From an uncultured Paracoccaceae bacterium (GTDB lineage: Bacteria > Pseudomonadota > Alphaproteobacteria > Rhodobacterales > Rhodobacteraceae): 64,000 bases of DNA. The translations under genes were made by a program, and so were the position numbers. Under the pieces are notes generated by a model, which saw nothing but the letters and a program-made list of their open reading frames with translations, was not told the DNA's origin and ran no database searches. How positions within the stretch are numbered: position 1 is the stretch's first letter; each line of letters opens with the position of its first letter. This document shows positions 34,444 to 42,828 of the stretch, piece by piece. The stretch covers positions 62,001 to 126,000 of the forward strand of contig CANMQO010000005.1 of assembly GCA_947500055.1 (NCBI GenBank). The letters are read 5' to 3'.

Positions 34444-35334
34444 ATGCGTTATTTTGTACTTGTATTGAGTGTGTTGACCGCGTCGGCGGGTTGCGGCGGT
34501 GGAGGGTCAGAATCTGATGCACCCGATGCGCCGGCTGAAATTGTATTCCGGGAAGTCGAAGCGACGACGCTGTCGGATGGTGGTGTTCTGAGCCTTAGGG
34601 TTTCGTCGCCTGACCTGAGAGGGCTGGCGTTGCGCCAGGAAGATGGTAGTGGCGGCTTGTTTTCCAACATGAACGCCGATAGCAGCCGCGATGTTGAAGG
34701 GTTTCGATATTTTGCGACCACATTTCGCGGTGTTGCGCAGAGCCACGCATTCGAACAACGCCGCGACGAAGGGCATGTCGAGATCGTCGCGGTTCAGGAC
34801 CCAAGGCTTATCGCGTTTGGGCCATATGTGCCGGGTGCGAATATCCATTCTGAAGGTGGGACAGTGCCAACCAGCGGCAGCGCCAATTACACTGGTGACT
34901 ATATCGGCTTTCTGGCCCGGGGTGCCTCCACATCGGAGCATGGGCTGACGGAAAGCCAGATCACCGGTGATGTGCGGCTGGAGGCTGACTTTGCGGGTGC
35001 CACCCTGGGTGGGGAGATTACCAACCGGCAGAGGTTTCTTTCGCTTGATGGCAGCAGGGCCAGCTATGATCTGGAGGATTTGACCCTGGCGGAGGTGGAT
35101 ATCGTTGGTGGTGCCACTGATGGCTTTGGGACGACCGAGGGCGGCAAGCTGTCGACGAACCGCGCGGTGCCGGAGGCTGGTGATCTTTCCGGGAACTGGC
35201 AGGCAGCATTCGGCGGCGAGGAGGCCGGTGTCGTCTTTGGTTCGGTTGAGGTGGATCACGACTATCAGCAAGGCACTGGGCAGATCACCCATGACTATGT
35301 CGAGCTGGGCGTGTTTGTCGCTGAAAGACCCTGA
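34444..35334 (+). CDS. Lipoprotein, transferrin-binding-protein-like beta-barrel
   Basis: The 296-residue protein has a short signal and a Cys followed by Gly (SAGCGGGGSESD), a lipoprotein-type tether with a flexible linker. The C-terminal half (about 120-296) resembles the TbpB/Slam-substrate barrel: GGTVPTSGSANYTGDYIGFL, a Leu-Asp-Gly repeat region, and a final strand (HDYVELGVFVAERP). In Rhodobacterales such proteins are annotated as transferrin-binding protein-like. No tonB receptor or Slam gene adjoins it. Cell-surface or periplasmic location is likely. Confidence 0.65.
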   Translation: MRYFVLVLSVLTASAGCGGGGSESDAPDAPAEIVFREVEATTLSDGGVLSLRVSSPDLRGLALRQEDGSGGLFSNMNADSSRDVEGFRYFATTFRGVAQSHAFEQRRDEGHVEIVAVQDPRLIAFGPYVPGANIHSEGGTVPTSGSANYTGDYIGFLARGASTSEHGLTESQITGDVRLEADFAGATLGGEITNRQRFLSLDGSRASYDLEDLTLAEVDIVGGATDGFGTTEGGKLSTNRAVPEAGDLSGNWQAAFGGEEAGVVFGSVEVDHDYQQGTGQITHDYVELGVFVAERP

Positions 35335-35356
35335 TCGATCTGACCGCGTCATCTTT

Positions 35357-35404
35357 GATGGTGGGCGTCGCTATTGCTGTCGCAATGCGCCCCGCCCGCC
35401 ATCC
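35357..35404. repeat. Hairpin element with CCCGCCATCCC core (copy A)
   Basis: GATGGTGGGCG (35357-35367) pairs with CGCCCGCCATC (35393-35403) over 11 bp with one G-U, and an inner arm ATTGC-tgtc-GCAAT lies between. The same architecture occurs at 48731-48786. It follows the lipoprotein gene within the 190-bp gap before the next gene. Confidence 0.7.
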
Positions 35405-35526
35405 CGATCCGCAGCCTGTCTGGAAGGGATGTGCCATCCGCGCAACGTCTGACGCGCATGCGTAAATGATCGGAACCGATCCTGCGCCTTGTATGTTAAA
35501 GTGTTACGGTTCAATAACGTAGTGCC

Positions 35527-35928
35527 ATGAGTGAAAAGTTTGACAATCTGACCGGGCGTTGGACTGGTCGGTATGACTATCCAAACGATGCGGACGCCGT
35601 GCCTTTTGAGGTCCTCTTGGATGAGCAGGAGGGTATTCTGTCGGGTGATATCACCGAACCGAACACATTTCGCCGCGATATGGGTGCGCATCTTGCCGCG
35701 ACATTGATCGGCGATCGTTCGGGCTTTGACGTGTCATTCCGCAAGACCTATGGCGGTTTTGATCACGGTGACGACCTGATTTACGAAGGCGCGCTGAACG
35801 GCGCCCTCACCCGGATTGACGGGGTGTGGCGGTTTCCAAGCGAACCGGACTGGCGTGGCCGGTTCATGATGGTGCGTGCTGTGGAGCTGCGTGCCAAGCG
35901 CGCCGTGGCTGATGAGGTGCCGTTCTGA
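35527..35928 (+). CDS. Hypothetical protein, probable small beta-barrel
   Basis: The 133-residue protein has no signal peptide. Alternating short strands (NLTGRWTGRYDYP, FEVLLDEQEGILSGDITEP, VWRFPSEPDWRGRFMMVRA) suggest a lipocalin-like barrel. I do not recognise the family. The ATG at 35527 is not preceded by a strong ribosome site. It ends at a copy of the hairpin element, which begins on the stop codon. Confidence 0.65.
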   Translation: MSEKFDNLTGRWTGRYDYPNDADAVPFEVLLDEQEGILSGDITEPNTFRRDMGAHLAATLIGDRSGFDVSFRKTYGGFDHGDDLIYEGALNGALTRIDGVWRFPSEPDWRGRFMMVRAVELRAKRAVADEVPF

Positions 35929-35953
35929 TCTGGCTGGGCGACGCCCGCCATCC
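35926..35953. repeat. Hairpin element (copy C, short form)
   Basis: GATCTGGCTGGGCG and ACGCCCGCCATCCC meet with almost no inner arm: GGGCG pairs with CGCCC around one base. The left flank GATCTGGCTGGG equals that of the copy at 48731. It fills the space between the convergent hypothetical and MltB-type genes. Confidence 0.6.
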
Positions 35954-35955
35954 CA

Positions 35956-37119
35956 TCAGAGCCGGTTGAGCAGTTCCGCCGTCGGCCATGCGTCCGCCGG
36001 TAGCCCTAGGCGTATCTGCTCTGCCTGCACCGCATCGCGGGTCTTGGCCCCCAGAATACCGTCGATGCCCCCAACATCATGCCCCCGCGCCGTCAGTTTC
36101 TGTTGCAGTTGTTGCATTTGTTCGCCGCTGAGTGCAGCACTGGGATTGCCTGCATTGTAGATCGCTGCCCCCTCAAGCCGCGTGCCGAAATAGGCAGCGG
36201 TGGTGACGTAGACGAAGCTTTTGTTCCAGTCGAAATAGACATCGAAATTTGGGTAAGCCAGAAAGGCCGGCCCGTTGCGCCCCATTGGCAGCAGCACAGC
36301 CGCCGGCAGGTTGCCCGGCCCCAGATCACCGGCCCGTGCCCGCACCCCGCGCGCTGCCCAGTCACTGACGCTGGCCTTGTTGTTCAATCCGGTCAGCGAC
36401 CAGTCCAGATCGTCGGGCACGGTGATCTCTTGCAGCCAGGGTTCATTTGCCCGCCATCCCAGCGATGACAGCACATTGGCCCCGGTCATCAGCGCGTCGG
36501 CGGCAGAATCCTTGAGGTTCACCACCCCGTCGCCATCCCCGTCCAACCCTTTTTCGACAATCTCACGCGGGAGTTTCTGCAATTGCCCGATCTCGCCGGC
36601 CCAGGCGCCCGTTGTCGTGGCAGGGTTCATGCCGCCGCGCCGGTACAGTTCGATTGCGGCAACCAGTTGCGGCCGAAAGAGTTCGGGCCTGCGGCAATCA
36701 TGCGCAAGTGTCAGCAACGCATTGCGGGTGTTGAAACTGCCTTGCACCTGTCCGTAATCCGTCTCGAACGCCCAGAAGGCCAGAAGTACACCGCGCGGGA
36801 TGCCAAAGCGGCGCTCGATTTCGTCGAAAGTGCTGTCATGGCGTTGCCCGTAGATCCGCCCGTTATCGATCCGGTTCTGGCTGATCAATGCCCGTGAGAA
36901 GCTAAGAAAATCCTTTTGAAACACCCCTTGTGCCCGGTCCGCGCGGATGACCGCAGGATCGATCTGTGCGCCCTGAAAGAAGCTGTCGGCGGTGCTGGCA
37001 GGGATGCCCATGGCCGTGGCTTCCGCCTTCACCCCGTCGATGAATCCGCCCACATCGCCGCCGCAAGTTTGCGCCTGTGCTGTGCTGGCAAGAAGGCTGA
37101 GGATAAGTGCGATGCGCAT
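35956..37119 (-). CDS. Lytic murein transglycosylase (MltB type) with PG-binding domain
   Basis: The 387-residue protein has a signal peptide (MRIALILSLLASTAQAQ), a catalytic SLT-2/MltB domain (about 20-315) with catalytic Glu119 in LAFWAFETDYG, and GEIGQLQKLPREI in place of the more usual GAMGQFQFMPS motif. A C-terminal peptidoglycan-binding-1 domain (about 325-385, GIDGILGAKTRDAVQAEQ) follows. DGDGDGVVNLKDSAADAL is typical of this family. It is periplasmic and is not the same family as the Slt at 10 kb. Confidence 0.92.
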   Translation of the reverse strand: MRIALILSLLASTAQAQTCGGDVGGFIDGVKAEATAMGIPASTADSFFQGAQIDPAVIRADRAQGVFQKDFLSFSRALISQNRIDNGRIYGQRHDSTFDEIERRFGIPRGVLLAFWAFETDYGQVQGSFNTRNALLTLAHDCRRPELFRPQLVAAIELYRRGGMNPATTTGAWAGEIGQLQKLPREIVEKGLDGDGDGVVNLKDSAADALMTGANVLSSLGWRANEPWLQEITVPDDLDWSLTGLNNKASVSDWAARGVRARAGDLGPGNLPAAVLLPMGRNGPAFLAYPNFDVYFDWNKSFVYVTTAAYFGTRLEGAAIYNAGNPSAALSGEQMQQLQQKLTARGHDVGGIDGILGAKTRDAVQAEQIRLGLPADAWPTAELLNRL

Positions 37120-37236
37120 TGGGAACTCCTGATTGGTGTTTCGCGCAAGCTATCAGCCCCGCCCCGGGGTGCAAGACTGGCCATTGCCGGGATCGGTGGG
37201 TACAAGCCGGGGCGGACAATTTGAGTGGAGAGACCC

Positions 37237-37635
37237 ATGGCACGACGCGGCGCGGGCGGTACCGATGGTGGGACTGGCAGTTTTCTGATTGGTTTGGCGA
37301 TGATGATTGGTGGCGGTTATCTGCTGCTGAACAGCATTGTTGTGCGTCCGAATTTTGGTTTCGGCAGTGTTGCCTTTCGTATGGGTGGTTTGCCGGTGAC
37401 CAGTGGGATGATCCTGATCCCGTTTATGTTCGGCGTTGGCCTGATCTTCTATAATTCCCGCAACTGGATTGGCTGGATACTGGCCGCAGGATCGCTACTG
37501 GCGCTGGTTTTTGGTGTCATTGCCAATATGACGCTGGAACTGAACCGGATGAGTGCGTTTGACCTGATTGTCATTCTGGTGCTGCTGGTCGGTGGTCTGG
37601 GACTGTTTTTGCGGGCCTTGCGCAGTTCAAGTTAG
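37237..37635 (+). CDS. Small four-helix membrane protein
   Basis: The 132-residue protein has a Gly-rich N-terminus (MARRGAGGTDGGTGSF) and four hydrophobic segments, around residues 17-36, 50-72, 79-100 and 110-128. NSRNWIGWIL lies between helices two and three. I recognise no family or active residues. ATG at 37237 follows GGAGAG; the GTG at 37225 is less likely. It overlaps the end of cobD by 9 bp on the opposite strand. Confidence 0.7.
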   Translation: MARRGAGGTDGGTGSFLIGLAMMIGGGYLLLNSIVVRPNFGFGSVAFRMGGLPVTSGMILIPFMFGVGLIFYNSRNWIGWILAAGSLLALVFGVIANMTLELNRMSAFDLIVILVLLVGGLGLFLRALRSSS

Positions 37636-38526
37636 CAATGCGGCAACAAGGGCCAGACAAAGCGCCGCCCCCCAGGTTTTCCATAAGATGCTGACGCTTT
37701 GGTCGACGTGATCCGCCGTCAGGTCGTGTTCGCCGCCGCCGTTCACAAACGGGTAGGCGCGCATTTCCCCATCATAGCTGCGCGGCCCGCTGAGTGCGAT
37801 GTTGAGCCCATGGGCCATCGCCGCCTCTGGCCAGCCTGCATTGGGGGACCGGTGCAGCGGCGCGTCGCGCAGGACGCCGCTGGGGTTCGGTCGGTCGCTG
37901 ACCAGCCAGATCAGCAGCGCCGTCAGCCTTGCCGGGATCAGGTTCAGCAGGTCATCAAGCCGGGCTGCGCCCCAGCCGAATTCCTGATGTCTTGGTGTGC
38001 GGTAGCCGATCATACTGTCGGCGGTATTGACGATCTTGTAGATCAACAGACCCGGCAATCCCGCAATAGCGAACCAGAAGGCGGGCGCGATCACCCCGTC
38101 TGAGAGGTTTTCTGCGGCGCTTTCGATGGCCCCACGTGCCACGGCTGCGCTGCCCATGTCGCTTGTGTCCCGCCCGACGATCATTGCTACAGCGCGTCGC
38201 CCATCCCCCAGCGACAGCCGCAGCGCATCACCGACCGTCTGCACATGTTGCACCAATGATTTCTGGGCCAGCAACATGGCGAGGATGATCACGTCGATGA
38301 TTTGCCCCGGCAGGGTTTGCAAGAGCCACCCCAATGTGCCTGCAGCGACACAGCATGCAAGGATGGTCAATATCCCCATCAATCGCCGGTTCCTGCCTTT
38401 GTTGAATCTGCGGTCGCACCAGCCGATCAGTTGGCCCATGAGCACAGCGGGATGTGTGAACCGCGACCATAGCCAGCGCGGCTCCCCCAAGAGCGCGTCA
38501 AGCAGCATGCCGAGGAACAGGGTCAC
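37627..38526 (-). CDS. cobD: Adenosylcobinamide-phosphate synthase CobD/CbiB
   Basis: This membrane enzyme joins aminopropanol (phosphate) to adenosylcobyric acid. The 299-residue protein shows the CobD/CbiB core: LDALLGEPRWLWSRFTHPAV, GRDTSDM, SAAENLSDGVIAPAFWF, YKIVNTADSMIGYR and the EFGWGAARLDDLLNLIPAR motif, with several helices. The start is GTG at 38526, overlapping the cobC stop (GTGA). The operon order is DUF1636-cobC-cobD. Confidence 0.95.
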   Translation of the reverse strand: MTLFLGMLLDALLGEPRWLWSRFTHPAVLMGQLIGWCDRRFNKGRNRRLMGILTILACCVAAGTLGWLLQTLPGQIIDVIILAMLLAQKSLVQHVQTVGDALRLSLGDGRRAVAMIVGRDTSDMGSAAVARGAIESAAENLSDGVIAPAFWFAIAGLPGLLIYKIVNTADSMIGYRTPRHQEFGWGAARLDDLLNLIPARLTALLIWLVSDRPNPSGVLRDAPLHRSPNAGWPEAAMAHGLNIALSGPRSYDGEMRAYPFVNGGGEHDLTADHVDQSVSILWKTWGAALCLALVAALLT

Positions 38527-39458
38527 AGAGCTGCTTCCAGTTTGGCCCAGCGGTTTTCGGCGGGCAGGCCAAGGCGTAGCCAGTCAGCCGCATAGGGAAA
38601 GATCCGTGACCAGATGTGGTGGCGGGCCAACTGGTCCTGCGCGGCGGCGGCATCCTTCACCTTATACAGTCGAAAAAGCGGGGTGCCGCCCAGCGGTTCC
38701 GCCCCCTTTGCGGTCAAGAGCTGGTCCATCCGGGCGGCATCGGTGATCAGCCTTGCGCGGGTTTCATCGGCCCAGTGCGGATCGGCCAATGCTTCTGCCC
38801 CGGTCATCAGCGCGGGGCCCGAGATTTGCCATGGCCCCAGCAGATCGGTCAGCCGTTCGATTATCGCCGGATCGCCGATGGCAAAGCCAAGCCGCAGCCC
38901 GGCAAGCCCCCAGAATTTTCCAAAACTCTTCAGCACCACCGTGCCAGGGCGACTGGCCAAATGGATCAGTGAGCGTTCGGGGCTGATATCGCAAAAGCTT
39001 TCATCGATGATGGTGTAGGGGGTGGTCAGTTCATCCGCCTGCCACAGGCGGCCATCGGGGTTATTGGGGTGGACAGCAACCAAAACGTGGCTTGGGTCTT
39101 GACCCAAGGACCAGCCCGCCGCCCGAAATGCCGCCCCGTGCTCATTATAAGTGGGGCCGGGGATGCACAGATCGCCTTGTGGGATCGTGTGCGGCAAGGC
39201 CGCGATAATGGCCGAGGCACCGGTGGCCCCGATGATTGCCGCACCATCCGGCACCTGCCAGAAACTGCGGGCCAGATCGTATAGCCGTGTGAAGGCGGCC
39301 TTATCGGGCAGGGCGGTCCAGCTGTCGGCGGGCATCTGCGGCAGGGGGTAGGGCATTGGATTTATCCCGGTGGATAAGTCAAGCCAGTCGGCCCGCTGCC
39401 CGCCATATGTCGCAATCGCGGCATCAAGCCCGCCGCCATGGTCGCGCACGGATTTCAT
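38523..39458 (-). CDS. cobC: Threonine-phosphate decarboxylase CobC
   Basis: This PLP enzyme makes aminopropanol phosphate for the cobalamin side chain. The 311-residue fold-type I aminotransferase shows LDLSTGINPMPYPLP, the PLP-phosphate and Lys region KSFGKFWGLAGLRLGFAIG (Lys of SFGK) and HPNNPDGRL. ATG at 39458 overlaps the stop of the DUF1636 gene (ATGA), and its own stop overlaps cobD, so the three are co-translated. The longer frame to 39518 is not used. Confidence 0.92.
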   Translation of the reverse strand: MKSVRDHGGGLDAAIATYGGQRADWLDLSTGINPMPYPLPQMPADSWTALPDKAAFTRLYDLARSFWQVPDGAAIIGATGASAIIAALPHTIPQGDLCIPGPTYNEHGAAFRAAGWSLGQDPSHVLVAVHPNNPDGRLWQADELTTPYTIIDESFCDISPERSLIHLASRPGTVVLKSFGKFWGLAGLRLGFAIGDPAIIERLTDLLGPWQISGPALMTGAEALADPHWADETRARLITDAARMDQLLTAKGAEPLGGTPLFRLYKVKDAAAAQDQLARHHIWSRIFPYAADWLRLGLPAENRWAKLEAAL

Positions 39459-39829
39459 TCGTCGTCTGGCAGTGGCGGGTGGCGGGTCACGAAATGCCCC
39501 TTGATTGCTTGCGGCCAATCCCGATAGGGTACTTGCCCGGTATCGCTGTCGGCATGGGCCATTGCATAGGCCACGATACCCGACGCCGCATCGCTATCGG
39601 GTTCAAATGCACCAATGGTGTAGTTCAGTTTGCCCGCAGCTTGTATCGCTACATTGCACGCACCTTTGCAGCCCATCAGGCAAGAGACCCGCCGGGTGCG
39701 CACATTGGACAGACCGGCGGCGGCGGCTTCGATCAGGTCGGCGAGTTTCTCGCCATCAGTGGAGGTCATATCGCCTGATTCCCAGCCATCCCTTTTGCAG
39801 GTGTCGCAGGTGGTGATCCAAGTGGTCAT
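39455..39829 (-). CDS. DUF1636 family protein, cobalamin-associated (copy 2)
   Basis: The 124-residue protein has a Cys pair at the N-terminus (ITTCDTCKRDGW) and another in SCLMGCKGACNVAI, consistent with a [2Fe-2S] thioredoxin-like ferredoxin. It heads the cobC-cobD unit with a 4-bp overlap. Together with copy 1 near cobW it supports a link of DUF1636 to cobalamin metabolism. Its redox partner, if any, is unknown. Confidence 0.85.
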   Translation of the reverse strand: MTTWITTCDTCKRDGWESGDMTSTDGEKLADLIEAAAAGLSNVRTRRVSCLMGCKGACNVAIQAAGKLNYTIGAFEPDSDAASGIVAYAMAHADSDTGQVPYRDWPQAIKGHFVTRHPPLPDDE

Positions 39830-39867
39830 TTGTGTCGCGCCTTATTCTTGTCGCCGCATATCAAGCG

Positions 39868-39883
39868 GATTCCTGCCGGAATC
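39868..39883. repeat. Small hairpin upstream of DUF1636
   Basis: GATTCC-tgcc-GGAATC is a perfect 6-bp stem with a 4-base loop, 39 bp upstream of the DUF1636 start and within the region shared with the receiver-gene promoter. It may be an operator. Confidence 0.3.
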
Positions 39884-39932
39884 ACAAGCATTGGCGTTGA
39901 TGACTATCTTTTGAGACAGGGAGACGCCGGTG

Positions 39933-39947
39933 TTAACCATTCGTTAG
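39933..39947 (+). promoter_or_regulatory. CtrA-like box (TTAACCAT ... TTAG)
   Basis: TTAACCATTCGTTAG contains the alphaproteobacterial CtrA half-site TTAACCAT and a near-complete TTAA-N7-TTAA pattern. It lies about 85 bp upstream of the degenerate receiver gene. The site and the divergent gene pair suggest cell-cycle or motility-type control by CtrA. Confidence 0.55.
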
Positions 39948-40031
39948 TAATTTGGGCAGACTTGTGGAGTAAGAGTTTATTTACCGCCTGTTCACCTTAG
40001 GTTAATATAGGTGAATGCAATCGGAGAGAGC

Positions 40032-40421
40032 ATGCGCGTCCTGATCGTTCAGAGTAATCAACATCTCGGCCAGCTTTGGAAGCGGCATCTTGAGAGGTTG
40101 GAAGCTGTCGTTGATCACGTCCAGACTGGCGATGCCGCGTTGGAACTGATCGAGACAGAAGCGCTCGATGTTATTGTGCTTGATCTGGTGCTGTCCGAGG
40201 GCAGCGCGTTGGCGGTTGCCGATTTCGCACAGTTCCGTCAGCCCCACGCCAATGTGGTTTTTGTGACCGACACGACCTTCTTTTCGGATGGATCGATCTT
40301 TCATCACAGCGCGAATGCCCGCGCCTTTATCGAAACCGCGACCCCGCCCGATGACCTGGCCGCGATTGTCGAACATTACGGAACCCCTAGCCCCGCCCGT
40401 GTGGTGCATCCCACGCAATAG
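40032..40421 (+). CDS. Stand-alone receiver-like protein with degenerate pocket
   Basis: The 129-residue protein has a CheY-like outline: MRVLIVQSNQHLGQLW, then VIVLDLVLSEGS with a possible phospho-accepting Asp51. The acidic pair usual at the pocket (DD/ED) is replaced by Gln-Ser-Asn (7-9), and the Lys of the final TKP motif is missing (TATPPDD). It is therefore probably a pseudo-receiver acting by binding. ATG at 40032 with GGAGAGAG upstream. A CtrA-like box lies upstream, and the end overlaps the convergent GST gene by 35 bp. Confidence 0.75.
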   Translation: MRVLIVQSNQHLGQLWKRHLERLEAVVDHVQTGDAALELIETEALDVIVLDLVLSEGSALAVADFAQFRQPHANVVFVTDTTFFSDGSIFHHSANARAFIETATPPDDLAAIVEHYGTPSPARVVHPTQ

Positions 40422-41361
40422 CCGGGTTGATTGGCACAATCCGGTGCGGATTGATGCTGTCATGGCTGTAATGGTAATGCCGCACGATGTGGTCAAAGTT
40501 CACCGTTTCGGCCACGCCTTCCCATTGGTATAGTTCGCGGGTGAACCCCATCAGGTTGGGGTAGTCCATGATCCGTTTGCGGTTACATTTGAAATGCAGG
40601 TGGTAGACCATGTCGAACCGGATCAGGGTTGTCCAAAGTCGCCAATCCGCTTCGGTTATCTGGTCGCCCATCAGGTAACGGTTCTTACCCAACCGGTCTT
40701 CCAACCAGTCCAGCGTGTCAAAAAGCGGGTGCACCGCCTTTTCATAGGCCTCCTGCGTTGTGGCAAAGCCGGATTTATAGACCCCGTTATTCAGGGTGTC
40801 ATAGATCCGGTCATTCACCGGGGCGATGGCATCGCGCAGCTCTTCCGGCCAGTAGTCATCGGTATTTTCGGTCACGCCGTTGAACGCGCTGTTGAACATG
40901 CGGATGATTTCAGACGATTCGTTGGATACAATCGTTTCGCGTTGCTTGTCCCACAGGATCGGCACGGTCACCCTGCCTGACATCTGCGGTTCGGCCTTCA
41001 GATAGATGTCGCGCGCAAAGGGCATATCATAAAGCGTGTCACCGGTGGCGCCCTTGTCGTCTTTTTCAAACGTCCAGCCGTCCGACAGCATGTCGGGATG
41101 TACGGCGGATATGCTGATGTGATCGCTCAGCTCCTTTAGCTGGCGAAAAACCAGCGTGCGATGCGCCCATGGGCATGCGTAAGAGACATAAAGGTGGTAG
41201 CGCCCGCTCTCCGCTTTGAAACCCGCCTCGCCCGATGGTCCGGCAGACCCATCCGCCGTGATCCAGTTTCGGAATTTGGCGTTGGTGCGTTTGAACACCC
41301 CGCCGGTGGATTTGGTGTCATACCAGACGTCATGCCAGACGCCGTCAACGAGTTGGCCCAT
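40387..41361 (-). CDS. yqjG: Glutathionyl-hydroquinone reductase (Xi-class GST)
   Basis: The enzyme removes glutathione from glutathionyl-hydroquinones. The 324-residue protein has the Xi-GST N-terminus, catalytic Cys63 in YACPWAHRT, the VPILWD..IVSNESSEIIRM strand-helix, and C-terminal HYHYSHDSINPHRIVP. Length matches YqjG/EcmA-type enzymes. ATG at 41361 with CAGGAG upstream. Converges with the receiver gene. Confidence 0.93.
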   Translation of the reverse strand: MGQLVDGVWHDVWYDTKSTGGVFKRTNAKFRNWITADGSAGPSGEAGFKAESGRYHLYVSYACPWAHRTLVFRQLKELSDHISISAVHPDMLSDGWTFEKDDKGATGDTLYDMPFARDIYLKAEPQMSGRVTVPILWDKQRETIVSNESSEIIRMFNSAFNGVTENTDDYWPEELRDAIAPVNDRIYDTLNNGVYKSGFATTQEAYEKAVHPLFDTLDWLEDRLGKNRYLMGDQITEADWRLWTTLIRFDMVYHLHFKCNRKRIMDYPNLMGFTRELYQWEGVAETVNFDHIVRHYHYSHDSINPHRIVPINPAIAWDAPHGRG

Positions 41362-41475
41362 TGGGTTTGCTCCTGTGTTTCGCTTGTACCCCACCTAGCC
41401 CGGGAGCGAAAATGAACAAAGTGCCAAGAAGGCGCAGCATTGGTGCAATTTTGCACATGACCGTGCGGGCGTAGG

Positions 41476-41835
41476 TCAGGCTTGATCTTTTTGATCGCAC
41501 CACGCCTTGACGATGCCGGTCAGTTCATCCCGCTTGTTTTCCAGATCCTGCAGGTCCGCGACCTTGAAACTACGTGCCTCTTTCCCGTCGCCTTGCAGGT
41601 TTGGGAATGTGCCCGTGATTTCGGCGCCTTTATGAAACATGAGCGAGGCGTGTTTCCTGGACTTGGGAAAGAAACTGGCGATGTTGCCTTTGTAGATAAA
41701 GGTGGGCGCCTGCCATTTGATCGCCTCGGTCACCCGATCATCTGCGTCAAGGATGGCCTCACGCATTGCCGCGACCACCGGTTTCATGGGGTTGTCGTAA
41801 GCATCCAGCCACGCGTCCACATCTGGGTTCTTCAT
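41476..41835 (-). CDS. DUF1801 domain protein
   Basis: The 119-residue protein matches DUF1801 (YdhG-like): VAAMREAILDADDRVTEAIKW followed by PTFIYKGNIASFFPKSRKHASLMFHKG. The family, thought related to bacterial toxin-antidote-like or heat-stress proteins, has no firm function. AAGGATAG precedes the ATG. It follows the NTF2-like gene with a 6-bp gap, so the two form a unit. Confidence 0.82.
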   Translation of the reverse strand: MKNPDVDAWLDAYDNPMKPVVAAMREAILDADDRVTEAIKWQAPTFIYKGNIASFFPKSRKHASLMFHKGAEITGTFPNLQGDGKEARSFKVADLQDLENKRDELTGIVKAWCDQKDQA

Positions 41836-41841
41836 GATGAT

Positions 41842-42204
41842 CTATCCTTGGTCGAGTGTTGTTTTGAGCGACGCAATCTTGCCGTCCGCCAGTTCGAACA
41901 CATTCGTGCCGCTGCCTTGCCCGCCGGGGATGGCCTGCGAGATGCAGGTCCAGCCAACGGTGATGGTGTTTTCCTTGAGCGTCACGTTGCTTAGCGTGAT
42001 GACCGCATCGTCAAACGCATCGCTGCGGCTGTCGTTAAAGGCTTTGATGATCGCCGCCCGTCCCTTATGTGGCGCGGTTTGCCCCGAGAAGGGTTCGGTA
42101 TATTCCGCGTCCTCTGCGAAAAGCTCGCGCAGAAGTTCCAGCCCCGACGGCCCGGCCTGCATGGCCAGAAAGAAATTGGTGATGTTGAGTGGCATGTGGT
42201 TCAT
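41842..42204 (-). CDS. NTF2-like (SnoaL-type) protein
   Basis: The 120-residue protein has the alpha+beta cone fold signs of NTF2-like proteins: FFLAMQAGPSGLELLRELFAEDAEYTEP, then RAAIIKAFNDS and a final strand pair ending FELADGKIASLKTTLDQ. Ligand or reaction unknown. It is the first gene of a pair with DUF1801 and divergent from a LuxR-type gene 15 bp away, so all three may be co-regulated. GGGAAGG precedes the ATG. Confidence 0.8.
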   Translation of the reverse strand: MNHMPLNITNFFLAMQAGPSGLELLRELFAEDAEYTEPFSGQTAPHKGRAAIIKAFNDSRSDAFDDAVITLSNVTLKENTITVGWTCISQAIPGGQGSGTNVFELADGKIASLKTTLDQG

Positions 42205-42219
42205 GCTAGCCTTCCCTTC

Positions 42220-42624
42220 ATGTCAGTTGATAAACAGACCCTTGCCAGTTTGACGGCGGTGTTGCGCGACCTGCATGGCGGCGAACAGCGACCGATCCCG
42301 GCATCGGTCATTGCAGAGCTTGCGACGCTGACCCGAACCGGTCGCAGCGTGCATATCGACATAGCCGCAAGCGCCCAGATCGGTGCCCCGCTGGTGACTT
42401 TGGTTGATCCACCCGATACCGTCCATCTGTTGGCAGCGCTGACCAACCGGCAAAGGCAGGTGGCCGCATTGATCATCGATGGGGCGACGAACCGCCAGAT
42501 TGCCGCTGATCTTGGAATTTCGGTGGCCACTGTCAAAGATCACGTCCATGCAATTCTGGTCCGGTTAAATCTGTCGTCGCGGGTGGCCCTGATTGCAGCC
42601 GCCCACGCGATGCCCAAGTCATAG
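42220..42624 (+). CDS. LuxR-type HTH transcriptional regulator
   Basis: The 134-residue protein has a C-terminal LuxR/GerE HTH (about 70-130): LTNRQRQVAALIIDG, ATNRQIAADLGISVATVKDH and LSSRVALIAAAH. The N-terminal 65 residues are not a recognisable receiver or PAS domain; ligand sensing is possible. The ATG at 42220 lies 15 bp from the divergent NTF2 start, so autoregulation and control of the NTF2-DUF1801 pair are likely. The longer frame from 42067 overlaps the neighbour and is rejected. Confidence 0.82.
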   Translation: MSVDKQTLASLTAVLRDLHGGEQRPIPASVIAELATLTRTGRSVHIDIAASAQIGAPLVTLVDPPDTVHLLAALTNRQRQVAALIIDGATNRQIAADLGISVATVKDHVHAILVRLNLSSRVALIAAAHAMPKS

Positions 42625-42645
42625 CCCCCCGTCTGATGCGTCACA

Positions 42646-42663
42646 ATCCATCCAAGGATGGAT
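42646..42663. terminator. Hairpin after the LuxR-type gene
   Basis: ATCCATCC-aa-GGATGGAT lies 21 bp after the stop. It is a symmetric 8-bp stem, probably a terminator or dispersed palindrome, without T-tract. The gap to 42883 (258 bp) shows no further gene. Confidence 0.4.
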
Positions 42664-42828
42664 ATCGGCCCGCGCTGGACGGGCGTTGACACTGAAAGGT
42701 CGTTTATCGGTTTGCCCCGGCGGGGTCTGCGCATTATACGACACAGCAGACGAAGCCCTTGTGGCCAGAACGGTTGGAGATGTGACGGTCGACCCAGTAG
42801 GGGACCAAATCATCACGTCGTCAAAACG

